Positions 22,590 to 32,500 are shown, numbered from the stretch's first letter. The stretch is 64,000 nucleotides of DNA from Rhodoligotrophos defluvii (GCF_005281615.1 NZ_SZZM01000001.1:1229001-1293000), one strand, 5' to 3'. Numbers and translations are program-made. The notes: a model not told the origin generated them from the sequence alone.

Positions 22590-23672
22590 ATGACGCAGCG
22601 CGAGCGGATCTATGTTCGATCCGACACATTGTGGAACATGCGGATCGACCATCCTTACTCGCTTGCCGTGTTGCAGGGAAAAACGGGGTGGTCGTGCGGT
22701 CAATGCCCGCTCGGCAGGAATGGGGAAACGCTTTCGCCCGGAGATCTCATTGGCCAGGTCCGGCACGTTTCGCGGATCATAAAGCAGATCCTGAGCGACA
22801 CCGGGATGACCCCGTCGCAAGTCGTAAAGCTGGTCCTGTACTATGTCGATCAGGGCCCGGAAACGTTTGGCCGGATGATTGCAACGCTCCGAGAAGAGTT
22901 TGGCCAGCGTGCCCTGCTTATCCCGGTAGCTGTGCCGCACTTCTACTATGATGGTATGCTCGTCGAGATCGACTTTCACGTGTCACACGCCCCGTCAGAG
23001 CGCGGCGAACGTGGTTCCTCTAGTGACGGCTTCTGCATCGAAATAGTCGATGGTGACGAATTGGCTTGGGCACGTGTTCTGGTTCAGCGGGACAATGCGG
23101 CCGCCGCAGCCAAAGCCGCTCGGCAGGCGCTCGATCAGCTGGTCGGCCGAAGAATGTTGCTGGCCGAGCAGTGGCACATTTCTGAGGCAGGCGATGGCGA
23201 AGCACTGACCCAGCTTCGCAATGTTGGGCTGTGCGGCGATCCCGGCTTCGCTGTCCAGGCGGGCGCGGACCGCGAGGGCTTCATTCATGGCGAGCTGACA
23301 TTTGCTTATCCCGGCCACTCGTCCAGCGAAGCCGCGCATGGCGATGTATCGCTTCTCAATCGTGTCGCCGGTGACTTCTTCTGGATCGCTGGCCGGGCCG
23401 AAGCAAAGCTCGGCGGGATTGTTCCGCAAACGAGCGCGATCATGGACGCGATCAGGACGGAACTTGAGCGGATGCATCTCGACTTCGGCGCGGTGTGCAA
23501 GGCAACGACGCTATATGTCGGAACTGCGTCAGCGGACGACCTCCACGACAACATGAAGGTTCGAAACCGTTACTACTCCAAGCCAGGGCCATCATCGACC
23601 GGTCTTCCCGTCGTTGCATTCCCGCTCAGCACCAGCGCAGTGACCATCAGCGTCCTTGGCCGGCATGCATGA
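22590..23672 (+). CDS. Double-domain RidA/YjgF-family protein
   Basis: A 360-aa protein in which two RidA-like domains appear in tandem. The first, residues about 5-132, contains KTGWSCGQCPLGRNGETLSPG, IIKQILSDTGMTPSQVV and AVPHFYYDGMLVEIDF. The second, about 255-358, contains DFFWIAGRAEAKLG, LERMHLDFGAVCKATTLYVG and GLPVVAFPLSTSAV. Roughly 120 residues without clear homology lie between. RidA proteins hydrolyse reactive enamines and imines or act in amino-acid catabolism; single-domain members are about 125-150 aa and trimeric. Divergent linkage to the ureohydrolase and dehydrogenase genes suggests imine handling in that pathway. It could instead be a structural or enzymatic variant with a different reaction. 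Confidence 0.75.
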   Translation: MTQRERIYVRSDTLWNMRIDHPYSLAVLQGKTGWSCGQCPLGRNGETLSPGDLIGQVRHVSRIIKQILSDTGMTPSQVVKLVLYYVDQGPETFGRMIATLREEFGQRALLIPVAVPHFYYDGMLVEIDFHVSHAPSERGERGSSSDGFCIEIVDGDELAWARVLVQRDNAAAAAKAARQALDQLVGRRMLLAEQWHISEAGDGEALTQLRNVGLCGDPGFAVQAGADREGFIHGELTFAYPGHSSSEAAHGDVSLLNRVAGDFFWIAGRAEAKLGGIVPQTSAIMDAIRTELERMHLDFGAVCKATTLYVGTASADDLHDNMKVRNRYYSKPGPSSTGLPVVAFPLSTSAVTISVLGRHA

Positions 23673-23900
23673 GATGCACTGAGGAGAGGGCAGTCGTGCA
23701 TCCAACTTGGGCCGTTAAGACAACCTTTGCTGCGGCGGTTGCCGTCGAGTCCTATTATTCCGACCCTCGTCCAATGTCGTCTTGGAGCAGCGGCGGGAAG
23801 GCACGGCGGCGCCAGCAGGGACGACCGCTCCCCATCGAACCGCGGTGTACCCGCGCCGTCACAGCCCGCTCGCCGACCCGAAACTCATGCTCACGCAACA
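23673..23900. other. Intergenic stretch with no recognisable gene
   Basis: The gap between the RidA-like gene and the tRNA-Gly terminator shows no conserved protein, no integrase fragment and no obvious direct repeat of the tRNA 3' end. Confidence 0.5.
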
Positions 23901-23928
23901 CAAAAAAGCCCCGGTTTTCGGCGGCTCC
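23901..23928 (-). terminator. Rho-independent terminator of tRNA-Gly
   Basis: On the minus strand a GC-rich stem (GAGCCGCC and GGGGCT around GAAAACC) is followed by TTTTTTG. It lies about 25 nt beyond the tRNA 3' end and is correctly oriented. Confidence 0.6.
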
Positions 23929-23953
23929 TGGCAATCCAGATCATTCGTGAGAT

Positions 23954-24028
23954 TGGAGCGGGCGATGAGATTCGAACTCACGACCCCAACCTTGGCAAGG
24001 TTGTGCTCTACCCCTGAGCTACGCCCGC
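23954..24028 (-). tRNA. tRNA-Gly (anticodon GCC)
   Basis: Read on the minus strand, the cloverleaf is complete. Acceptor GCGGGCG (from 24028) pairs with CGCCCGC, the D arm is in TAGCTCAGGGGTAGAGC, the anticodon stem AACCT/AGGTT holds loop TGCCA with anticodon GCC, and the T arm is GTGAG TTCGAAT CTCAT. CCA is encoded at 23956-23954. Its 3' end faces the accessory region to the left, while core genes begin on the 5' side, which is the arrangement seen at tRNA integration sites. Confidence 0.95.
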
Positions 24029-24207
24029 ATAGGTAAGGCTGGTGCGCTCGAAGCGCGCCAACGGGCGTCTTATTGCGCATAGCCGCGACAAATGCAATAG
24101 CAACGACAGTTGCTCCGGCAAGTTTTGCGCAGGAGCCGCCGCAAGGGCCGAGTTGCAGGCCCTATCCCGTTTTTGCACGCAATTGGCCGGACAGGAGGTT
24201 CCCATCC

Positions 24208-24714
24208 ATGGAAATCACCCGCGCGATCGCCAGCCGCGAAGACCTCTTCCGCCGCTTTGCGGAGCTGGGCATCGCCACCCACACCACCGAGCATCCACCC
24301 GTCTTCACGGTGGATGAGGCGCGGGCGCTGCGCGGCTCCATTCCGGGCGGCCATTGCAAGAACCTGTTCCTCAAGGACAAGAAGGGCGTCGTCTGGCTGG
24401 TGGTCGCGCTCGAAGATGCGGTCGTCGACCTCAAGGCCCTGCCGGAAAAAATCGGCTCCGGCCGCCTGTCCTTCGGTTCGGCCGCGCTGATGCGTGAGCT
24501 GCTGGGCGTCGAGCCCGGTTCGGTCACCCCGTTCGGCCTGATCAACGATACGGAGCACCGGGTCAAGGTGGTGCTCGATTCGGCCATGATGCAGCACGAC
24601 CGGCTCAACTACCATCCACTGTCCAATGACGCCACCACCACCATCCGCGCGGAAGACCTCCTGCGCTTCATCAGATCCTGCGGGCATGAGCCGAAGGTGG
24701 TGAAACTGGACTGA
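24208..24714 (+). CDS. Prolyl-tRNA deacylase-like / YbaK domain protein (ProX type)
   Basis: A 168-aa protein of the YbaK/aminoacyl-tRNA-associated domain family. It hydrolyses mischarged tRNAs in trans, typically Ala-tRNA(Pro). Recognisable blocks are THTTEHPPVFTVDEARALRG, KNLFLKDKKG, LSFGSAALM and SVTPFGLIND. The ATG at 24208 has a strong AGGAGG upstream; the frame opens earlier but without a ribosome binding site. It stands alone between the tRNA-Gly and the thioredoxin-like gene. Confidence 0.88.
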   Translation: MEITRAIASREDLFRRFAELGIATHTTEHPPVFTVDEARALRGSIPGGHCKNLFLKDKKGVVWLVVALEDAVVDLKALPEKIGSGRLSFGSAALMRELLGVEPGSVTPFGLINDTEHRVKVVLDSAMMQHDRLNYHPLSNDATTTIRAEDLLRFIRSCGHEPKVVKLD

Positions 24715-24838
24715 GCCCTGATTGGGAGAGGATTGTAATTCGGCCGTGAGGCGGCCATTTTAGGCGGGGAACCATGGTGCCCTCGGCCGCGCCTCGCCCA
24801 TCGAGGCCGCCACGGGCAAATCTCATCCGGGACGCGCA

Positions 24839-25762
24839 ATGGACACACAGCTTATCGGCGGCAATAGCACAGCGCCCGCAGCCGCGGACGTGATCAAGGA
24901 TTCTGATACGGCCCATTTCATGGCGGATGTGGTCGAGGCATCCCGCCAGGTGCCGGTGATCGTCGATTTTTGGGCCACCTGGTGCGGCCCTTGCCGCCAG
25001 CTCGGCCCGGCCCTGGAGAAGGCGGTGCTCGCGGCCAAGGGCAAGGTGCGGCTGGTGAAGATCGACGTGGACAAGAACCAGCAGCTGGCGGCCCAGATGC
25101 GGATCCAGTCGATCCCGGCCGTCTACGCCTTCGTCAACGGCCAGCCCGTGGATGGCTTCCTCGGCGCGCTCCCCGAAAGCCAGATCAAGGCCTTTATCGA
25201 TCGGCTGACGGCCGGCGTTGGCGGCGGGGCCGACCAGGAAGTGCAGGCGCTGCTCGCCGAGGCGGACGAGGCGCTGCGCCTGAACAACCCCGGGGGCGCC
25301 ATCGAGGCTTACGCGCAGGTCCTGCAATATGAGCCGGACAACCTCGCCGCCATTGCCGGCCTCGCCCGCTGCCAGATCCAGATGGGTGATCCGCAGGCCG
25401 CCGCCGAGACCCTGCAGATGGTGCCGGCCGACAAGCAGTCGGACCCATTGATCGCCAGCGCCAGGGCAGCGCTGGAGCTTGCCGCGAACCCGGTGGACAC
25501 CTCCGAGATCGATCAGCTCGAGACGGCGGTGTCGCGCGATCCCAAGGACCTGCAAAGCCGGTTCGATCTTGCCATGGCGCTCAACGCGGTCGGCCGCCGG
25601 TCCGATGCCCTCGAGCACCTGCTGGCCATCGTGCGGATGGACCGGGCCTGGAACGAAGAGGCCGCCCGCAAGCAGATCGTGAAGCTCTTCGAGGCCTGGG
25701 GGCCGAAGGACGAACTCACCGTCTCCGGCCGGCGCAAGCTGTCTTCGATCCTGTTCTCGTAG
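24839..25762 (+). CDS. Thioredoxin-TPR co-chaperone (YbbN/CnoX family)
   Basis: A 307-aa cytoplasmic protein. The N-terminal thioredoxin domain (residues about 20-125) has VDFWATWCGPCRQLGPALE, an intact WCGPC centre, and SIPAVYAFVNGQPV with the cis-Pro. TPR-like helices follow (about 135-300): ADEALRLNNPGGAIEAYAQV, AIAGLARCQIQMGDPQAA, LAMALNAVGRRSDALEHLL. Family members protect substrates for chaperonins under oxidative stress; the alphaproteobacterial form with two Cys can also reduce disulfides. Its stop is 12 nt before the next ATG, giving a small operon with the Lon-N, Trm112-like and DUF971 genes. Confidence 0.88.
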   Translation: MDTQLIGGNSTAPAAADVIKDSDTAHFMADVVEASRQVPVIVDFWATWCGPCRQLGPALEKAVLAAKGKVRLVKIDVDKNQQLAAQMRIQSIPAVYAFVNGQPVDGFLGALPESQIKAFIDRLTAGVGGGADQEVQALLAEADEALRLNNPGGAIEAYAQVLQYEPDNLAAIAGLARCQIQMGDPQAAAETLQMVPADKQSDPLIASARAALELAANPVDTSEIDQLETAVSRDPKDLQSRFDLAMALNAVGRRSDALEHLLAIVRMDRAWNEEAARKQIVKLFEAWGPKDELTVSGRRKLSSILFS

Positions 25763-25774
25763 ATGGAGCGAGGA

Positions 25775-26464
25775 ATGGCCGGGCCGACTGGACGTGACCG
25801 CATAGACGATCTGCCCAAGCGGCTTCCCATCTTTCCCCTGGGCGGTGTTCTGTTGCTGCCGCGCGGCGAACTGCCGCTCAACATCTTCGAGCCGCGCTAT
25901 CTGCGCATGGTGACTGACGCCATTCGCAGCGAGCGCATGATCGGCATGGTTCAGCCCGATACCGTGGAGGGCCGCCGGCTGGAACGTGACCCCCGTGCGG
26001 CGCCCACCGTGTACCCGATCGGCTGTGCCGGCCGCATCACCGCCTTCTCCGAAACGGAAGATGGCCGCATGCTGATCGTGCTGACCGGTGTCTGTCGGTT
26101 CCGCATTGCCGAGGAACTCCCCCAGGGCGAGCGGCCGTATCGGGTCGCCATTCCGGACTACAGCCCCTTTGGGGCGGACCTCGAGGTGGATGACGGCGAC
26201 ATCGGCATCGATCGGCAGGCCCTGTTGCGCGCTTTCGATGAATTCCTGGCTTTCCACGATCTCCAGGCGGACTGGTCGGACGTCGCCCAGGCGAGCGATG
26301 AGGCGCTCATCAACGCGCTTGCCATGATCAGCCCCTACAGCCCGGAGGAGAAGCAGGCGCTTCTGGAGGCAGCGGACCTGAAGGCCCGCGCCCAGGTGCT
26401 CACGGCATTGACGGATATCGGCCTGGCTGAGAAGAGAGGCGGGCTGCCCCCAGTTCTGCAATGA
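25775..26464 (+). CDS. Lon N-terminal-domain (LON substrate-binding) protein
   Basis: A 229-aa protein consisting of the LON domain without ATPase or protease parts: LPKRLPIFPLGGVLLLPRGE, NIFEPRYLRMVTDAI, YPIGCAGRITAFSETEDGR. Such stand-alone proteins are found beside the thioredoxin-TPR gene in many alphaproteobacteria and probably recognise proteins for quality control. I preferred the ATG at 25775, which has GGAGCGAGGA directly upstream. An ATG at 25763, abutting the previous stop, adds only four residues. Confidence 0.88.
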   Translation: MAGPTGRDRIDDLPKRLPIFPLGGVLLLPRGELPLNIFEPRYLRMVTDAIRSERMIGMVQPDTVEGRRLERDPRAAPTVYPIGCAGRITAFSETEDGRMLIVLTGVCRFRIAEELPQGERPYRVAIPDYSPFGADLEVDDGDIGIDRQALLRAFDEFLAFHDLQADWSDVAQASDEALINALAMISPYSPEEKQALLEAADLKARAQVLTALTDIGLAEKRGGLPPVLQ

Positions 26465-26479
26465 GGACGCAAGACCGTA

Positions 26480-26725
26480 ATGACCTCCGATCTGCCCGAG
26501 CCGTCGCAACCGCCCCGCGAGCCGCAGCGGCCCGCAGGCCACGGCATCGACCCCAAGCTCCTCGAAATCCTGGTCTGTCCGCTGACCAAGACCACATTGG
26601 TCTATGACCGCGACCGCCAGGAGCTGATCTCCAGGGCAGCCGGCCTCGCCTACCCCATTCGCGACGGCATCCCGATCATGCTTCCCGACGAGGCCCGCGA
26701 GCTGACCGATGCCGAACGGGACTGA
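26480..26725 (+). CDS. Trm112/UPF0434-family small protein
   Basis: An 81-aa protein with a Pro-rich N-terminus (residues 1-22) and the conserved core [20 protein letters not shown] followed by [16 protein letters not shown]. Eukaryotic Trm112 is a zinc-binding activator of methyltransferases; the bacterial UPF0434 form keeps only part of the Cys set and its role is not established. It overlaps the next gene by 17 nt. Confidence 0.88.
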   Translation: MTSDLPEPSQPPREPQRPAGHGIDPKLLEILVCPLTKTTLVYDRDRQELISRAAGLAYPIRDGIPIMLPDEARELTDAERD

Positions 26726-27083
26726 GGAAGACCGGCCGTGGCCGGAAGAGCTCAGGCTGAGGCCCGGCGGCCGCGCGCTGGCCGTGTTGTTCGACAATGG
26801 CGAGCATTATGAGCTCACCGCCGAGTTCCTGCGGGTCGAGAGCCCGAGCGCCGAAGTGAAGGGCCATGGCAAGGGCCAGGAGATCACCGTTCCCGGCAAG
26901 CGCAACGTGACGATCCACCATATCGAGCCGGTCGGCAACTACGCCGTCCGTTTGGTCTTCAGCGATGGCCATATGACCGGGCTGTTCTCCTGGACCTATC
27001 TCCTGAAGCTGGGCCGCGACCAGCCGTCCCTCTGGCAGGCCTATCTCGACCGGCTGCGCGACGAGGGCCTCAGCCGAGACTGA
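26709..27083 (+). CDS. DUF971 protein (gamma-butyrobetaine-hydroxylase N-terminal-like domain)
   Basis: A 124-aa protein: [20 protein letters not shown], then [35 protein letters not shown] and [12 protein letters not shown]. This is the small beta domain found at the N-terminus of gamma-butyrobetaine hydroxylases and as a stand-alone protein near iron-sulfur genes. Function of the stand-alone form is unknown to me. It overlaps the UPF0434 gene by 17 nt and is convergent with the hydroxylase at 27090. Confidence 0.85.
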   Translation: MPNGTEEDRPWPEELRLRPGGRALAVLFDNGEHYELTAEFLRVESPSAEVKGHGKGQEITVPGKRNVTIHHIEPVGNYAVRLVFSDGHMTGLFSWTYLLKLGRDQPSLWQAYLDRLRDEGLSRD

Positions 27084-27089
27084 CGCTCT

Positions 27090-28337
27090 TTATAAAGGCT
27101 CCCCCGCCATCAAGCGCGGCAAGCCGCTCTCCTCGCCAGCGGCTTGCTGCATGAAGAAGCCTTTGAGCGGGCGGGCCTTGTCCACCGCGGCGAGACCGAA
27201 GTCGCGCAGCAGCCGCAGCACCGGATTGTCGTTCGAGAACAGGCGGTTGAGCCCGTCCGTAACCAGCGCCACCTTTGTCGCGTCATAGCGCCGCCATTGC
27301 TGATACCGCTGAAGGACATCCGGCGCGCCGACATCGAGCCCCAGCCGCGCCGCATCGATCACCGTCTGGCTCAGGGCGGCGATATCCCGCAGGCCGAGGT
27401 TGAAGCCCAGCCCGGCGATCGGATGCAGCACATGGGCGGCATCGCCGACCAAGGCGAGCCGGGCAGCGACATAGGTCCGGGCGAGCTGGAGGGAAAGCGG
27501 ATAGCCGCGACGCGGACCGATCACCCGCACCGGCCCCAGCCGGTCGCCACAGCGCCGCATCAGCTCCGCGGTGAAACCGCTCTCGTCCAGGCTCAGGAGC
27601 CGCTTGGCTTCCGCTTCCGTTTCCGTCCACACGAGCGACGCCTCGTTGCCCGGGAGCGGCAGAATGGCGAACGGCCCCGCCGGCAGGAAATGTTCCACCG
27701 CCACGCCCTGGTGAGGGCGCGTATGCGCGATGGTGGTGACCATGCCGTACTGGCCATAGGGCCAGCCGATCGTCCCGATGCCGGCGCGGCTGCGTGTGGG
27801 CGAGTCACGCCCGTCGGCGGCGATCACCAGTGGCGCGACGAGCGCATCGCCATCGGCCAGGCGAATGTGGGCTGCAGGCCCCTGCGCATCGATCTCGGTG
27901 ATCTCGCGCGACAGCCATGTCACCTCCGGCGAGGCGGCGACCGCCTCCGCAAACGCCCTGTAGAGAAACCGGCTCTCGATGATCGAGGCAGAGGCCTCGC
28001 GCCCGTCCTCGTCGAAACGAAGGAGCACGCGGCCTGCCGGTCCGTCCAACCGTCCGTCGCTCACCTCGATGCGGGAGACCGGCTGTGCCTTTTCGGCCAG
28101 CTCAGACCACAGACCCAATGCCGACAGCATGCGCCGAGAGGTGGAGGTGATGGCGAAGGCGCGGCCGTCATCGTCAATGGTGGCCTCGGGGCCGGGTGCC
28201 GCCGCGGCCCTGCTGCGGCTGTCGATGACCGCCACGTGCATGGGCGACCTTGCCTGCCGGCCCGCCAGTGCCACCGCCATGGTCATGCCCACGAAGCCGC
28301 CCCCAACTATAATTGCGTCATAGCGCCCGGAAGTCAT
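27090..28337 (-). CDS. FAD-dependent ubiquinone-biosynthesis hydroxylase (UbiH/UbiF/VisC family)
   Basis: A 415-aa flavin monooxygenase. The motifs are IIVGGGFVGMTMAVALAG at the N-terminus, ADGRDSPTRSRAGIG centrally, and LALVGDAAHVLHPIAGLGFN (GD motif). It probably hydroxylates the ubiquinone ring in complex with other Ubi proteins. The ATG at 28337 is chosen because the FAD motif starts at once; eleven further codons upstream are open but look non-coding. Which ring position it hydroxylates cannot be read from the sequence. Confidence 0.85.
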   Translation of the reverse strand: MTSGRYDAIIVGGGFVGMTMAVALAGRQARSPMHVAVIDSRSRAAAAPGPEATIDDDGRAFAITSTSRRMLSALGLWSELAEKAQPVSRIEVSDGRLDGPAGRVLLRFDEDGREASASIIESRFLYRAFAEAVAASPEVTWLSREITEIDAQGPAAHIRLADGDALVAPLVIAADGRDSPTRSRAGIGTIGWPYGQYGMVTTIAHTRPHQGVAVEHFLPAGPFAILPLPGNEASLVWTETEAEAKRLLSLDESGFTAELMRRCGDRLGPVRVIGPRRGYPLSLQLARTYVAARLALVGDAAHVLHPIAGLGFNLGLRDIAALSQTVIDAARLGLDVGAPDVLQRYQQWRRYDATKVALVTDGLNRLFSNDNPVLRLLRDFGLAAVDKARPLKGFFMQQAAGEESGLPRLMAGEPL

Positions 28338-28527
28338 CGTCTGTTCACTCAAGCTCCTGTATCGCCTCAACCCGCATTATGGAGCAAATTGGACCAGCCC
28401 TCACCGATAGGTTCGCACTTAGGCCATGCCATTTCGCCGAACCTCGCCACACAGGAACCGGACCGTAATGATGCTGCGGCATTTATAGTATCGGCCGCGG
28501 ACACAGCATATGCACGGGAAACATTCG

Positions 28528-29394
28528 ATGCCGAACGCCATTGCAGGCTTGATTAGAATTCTTGATCTTGAGCCTTTGGAGCAGAACCTGTTCCGAGGCA
28601 TCAGCCCCAAGGTGGGCTGGCAGCGGGTGTTCGGCGGCCAGGTGATCGGCCAGGCGCTGGTTGCGGCCATCCGCACGGTGGACCCGGACCGCCCGGCGCA
28701 TTCTCTGCACGGCTATTTCATGCGGCCGGGCGATCCGAAGGTGCCGATCATCTACGAGGTGCATCGCGACCGTGATGGGGCGAGCTTCTCTACCCGCCGG
28801 GTGGTGGCCATCCAGCACGGGGCGCCCATCTTCAGCATGGGGTGCTCATTCCACCGCGAGGAGGCCGGGCTCGAGCACCAGGTCCCCATGCCGAACGTGC
28901 CGGCGCCCGAAGACCTTCCCAGCGAAGCCGACATGCTGAAGGAATACCGGCACCAGATCCCCGACAATATGCGCCAGTATTTCGAGCGCGAGCGGCCAAT
29001 CGAGCTGCGCCCGGTCGACTTCCGGCACTACCTTTCGCCGGAACCCTCCTCGCCCGAACAGTTTATCTGGATCAAAGCCACGGCCCCCTTGCCTGACGAT
29101 CGGGCTTTGCATCAATGCGTTCTGGCCTATGCCTCCGACATGACCTTGCTCGACACTTCGCTCCTGCCTCACGGACGCTCGCTGTTCGATCCGGAGATGA
29201 TGCTGGCGAGTCTTGACCATGCCCTCTGGTTTCACCGCCCGTTCCGTGCGGACGAATGGCTGCTCTATGCGCAGGATTCCCCGAGCGGCGTTGACGGTCG
29301 AGGCTTCAACCGCGGCAACATTTTCACCCGCGACGGGGCATTGGCCGCATCGGTCGCCCAGGAAGGTTTGATCAGGGTGCGGCGCCCGAAGTGA
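28528..29394 (+). CDS. tesB: Acyl-CoA thioesterase II (TesB)
   Basis: A 288-aa double-hotdog thioesterase: ILDLEPLEQNLFRGISP, RVFGGQVIGQALVAA, HSLHGYFMRPGDPKVPI in the first half; ALHQCVLAYASDMTLLDTSL and ASLDHALWFHRPFRADEWLL in the second. These are the TesB signature segments, with the catalytic Asp in YASDMTLLDT. It hydrolyses medium- and long-chain acyl-CoAs in the cytoplasm. An in-frame ATG at 28510 would add six residues; neither start has a strong ribosome binding site. Confidence 0.92.
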   Translation: MPNAIAGLIRILDLEPLEQNLFRGISPKVGWQRVFGGQVIGQALVAAIRTVDPDRPAHSLHGYFMRPGDPKVPIIYEVHRDRDGASFSTRRVVAIQHGAPIFSMGCSFHREEAGLEHQVPMPNVPAPEDLPSEADMLKEYRHQIPDNMRQYFERERPIELRPVDFRHYLSPEPSSPEQFIWIKATAPLPDDRALHQCVLAYASDMTLLDTSLLPHGRSLFDPEMMLASLDHALWFHRPFRADEWLLYAQDSPSGVDGRGFNRGNIFTRDGALAASVAQEGLIRVRRPK

Positions 29395-29480
29395 ACCCGT
29401 CCATGACAACCGCATCCGAACGATGCTGCAGTCCCGCTCTCTGGAACAATCGGATCCAACCTTCACGGTCCTGTGCTGAA

Positions 29481-29503
29481 CCGTAAACATTTCCGGTTTA
29501 TGG
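29481..29503 (+). promoter_or_regulatory. Inverted repeat upstream of NAD-glutamate dehydrogenase
   Basis: CCGTAAAC (29481-29488) and GTTTATGG (29496-29503) pair over eight positions with one G-T wobble, a seven-nt loop, ending eight nt before the GGAGG of the gene. It could be an mRNA hairpin near the start or a protein site. Confidence 0.35.
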
Positions 29504-29524
29504 TCGTATCGGAGGATGAACGAC

Positions 29525-32500
29525 ATGCCCGCGCAAGAGAAGCTCCGCCGGATCATCGATGCGGTTGCGCCTCAACGACCCGAGAACGAGCCCGAGCCCA
29601 AGGAGCGCGCTTTTGCCGAGATCTTGTTCGGCCACGGCGTGCCGGAAGATCTCGCGACCTACAGCCCCGAAGACCTGCAACAGATCAGCCGCAGGGCACT
29701 CGCCTTCATCTCCGAACGCACGCCCGGCCGCTGCAAGATCGATATCTACAATCCCACGGGGCCCTGCTCCAGCCGGCTCAAGGATGTCACCGTCATCGAC
29801 ATCGCCAATGACGACATGCCGTTCCTGCTCGACTCGGCCTTGGGCGTGCTGAACGAGCACGGGTTGGCCATCGAGCTGGTCCTGCACCCGATCCTGGCGG
29901 TCGAGCGCACCCGTACCGGGGAACTGGTGCGCTTCTGTGAAAATACGGGGGCGTCGATGCGCATGCCCCGGGAAAGCCTCATCCACTTCCACGTCACCCG
30001 CATGAACAGGCGCACCGAGATGGAGGCCCTGCGGGCCGAGCTCTTGCGCGTGTTCAGCGATACCCGCACCGTGGTGCTGGACTGGGAGCGGATGCGCGAT
30101 CGGGTGCGCGATCTCATCGAGGATTACCAGCGCAACCCGCCGCCGGTACCGATCGAGGATTTGTCCGAATCCATCCAGTTCCTGGAATGGCTGCTGGAGG
30201 AGCATTTCACCTTTCTCGGCTTGCGCGAATTCCACTTCGTCGAGGGCAGGGACGGCAGCGTGCTCGAACCCGCGGACGCGCCAGGCTACGGCCTGCTCCG
30301 CGAGCCCGAGGCCCGTGTCCTGCGCAAGGGCGAGGAGCTGGTCCATGTCACACCCGAGGTGATGCGCTGGCTGTCCGAGACCGATCCCTTGATCATTACC
30401 AAGGCGAATGTGCGCTCGACCGTGCACCGCCGTGTCTATCTCGACTATGTCGGCGTCAAATTGTTCTCAGCCCAGGGCGAGCTCGCCGGCGAGCTGCGCA
30501 TGGTCGGCCTGTTCACTTCCGCAGCTTATACCGCCAGCGCCCGCACCATTCCCATCATCCGGCGCAAGGTCGAACAGGTCTTCGCCCATTCAGGCTTCGA
30601 TGAGGACAGCCACAGCGGCAAGGCGCTCCTCCACATTCTCGAGACCTTCCCGCGCGACGAGCTGTTCCAGGCGGATGTCGACACGCTCGAGGACATCTCC
30701 ACCGGCATCCTGCAGCTCGAAGAGCGGCCGCGCACCCGCATCTTCGTGCGCAAGGACAAGTTCAACCGCTTCGTGGCTGCGCTCGCCTATGTCCCGCGCG
30801 ATCGCTTCAACACCGATGTGCGCATCCGCATCGGCGAACTGCTGGCCCGGGCCTATCACGGCCATGTTTCCGCTTTCTACCCGTTCTTCACCGATTCCGC
30901 GCTCGTGCGCGTCTACTACATCATCGGCCGCCGGGAAGGCGAGATCCCAGACATCAACCTGTCGGAGATCGAGGCGGCGGCAACCGAGATCGTCCGAACC
31001 TGGGACGACCGCTTCGCCGACGCGCTGAACGGCGCCGCGGAGCCGGAGGCTGCCCGGCAGCTGTTGGACAAATACCGTGACGGCTTCTCGGCGGGCTACC
31101 GCGACAACTACCACCCGTCACGGGCCGTCGAGGACGTGCTGCGCATCGAGGAGCTCCGTGATGCCGGCGACATCGCCCTGGGCCTCTATCGCGAGGCGCG
31201 CGACAAGGACGACACGGTCCGCCTCAAGCTCTATCATCTGGGCGACCCGATCCCCCTGAGCGACCGGCTGCCGATCCTGTCGAACATGGGCTTCCGCTCG
31301 ATCAACGAGCGCACCTACCGCATCGGGCGCGCAGATGCCGACATGGTGGTGCTGCACGAGGTCCGGCTGGAGACGGTGGACAAGACCCCCGTCGATCTGG
31401 AGCAGATGCGCGGCAAGATCATCGATGGTTTTCTGGCCGTCTGGGACGGGCGGGCGGAGAACGACGGCTACAACGGCCTGATCGTCCGCAAGGGGCTCGC
31501 CTGGCGCGAGGCGGCGCTGTTGCGCGCTCTCGGCAAATATCTCTGGCAGGCTGGCGCGACCTTCACCGACGGCTATATGGCGGCAACCCTGAACAAGCAT
31601 GCCGATATCGCCGAACGGCTGCTGCGCTTGTTTCACGTACGGTTCGATCCGGCGTTGCATGATCTCTCAGGCGAGGGCGGCTCCGATCGGCAGGAGGCCG
31701 ACCGGCTGCTCCGGGAGATCGACGATGCCTTGGCCAAGGTGCCCAGCCTGGACGAGGACCGCATCATCCGCCGCTTCGCCAACCTGATCGAGGCCATCAC
31801 CCGGACCAACTTCTTCCAGCGCGACGCTGCTGGCAACGTGCGGCACACGATCAGCTTCAAGATCAACTCGAAGCTGGTGACCGGGCTGCCGGAGCCCAAG
31901 CCCTTCGCCGAGATCTTCGTCTATGCGCCGGACATGGAGGGCGTGCATCTGCGCGGCGGCCGGATTGCCCGCGGCGGCATCCGCTGGTCCGACCGTCCGA
32001 CCGACTTCCGCACCGAGATCCTCGGCCTCGCCAAGGCGCAGAACGTCAAGAATGCGGTGATCGTGCCCGTGGGCGCCAAGGGCGGCTTCGTCTGCAAGCG
32101 CATGCCGGCGGACGCGACGCGCGAGCAGATTCAGGCGGAAGGCATACGCTGCTACAAGCTCCTGATCACGAGCTTGCTCGACCTCACCGACAATCTCACC
32201 GCCCAGGGCCTGGTCCATCCGGCCGATACCGTCCGGCACGACGATGCCGATCCCTATCTGGTCGTAGCCGCAGACAAGGGTACGGCAACCTTCTCCGATA
32301 TCGCCAACGGCCTTTCCGAGGAGCGCGGCTTCTGGTTGGGCGATGCCTTCGCCTCCGGCGGCTCGGCGGGCTATGACCACAAGAAGATGGGCATCACTGC
32401 CCGCGGCGGGTGGGAGGCGGTGAAGCGCCACTTCCGCGAGATGGACATCGATATCCAGGCCCAGCCCTTCACGGCTATTGGGGTCGGCGACATGTCGGGC

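Noticed and set aside
23673-23953. Integrase or attachment-site duplicate next to tRNA-Gly
   Set aside because: Searched by eye; no integrase-like protein and no second copy of the tRNA 3' sequence was found within the window.
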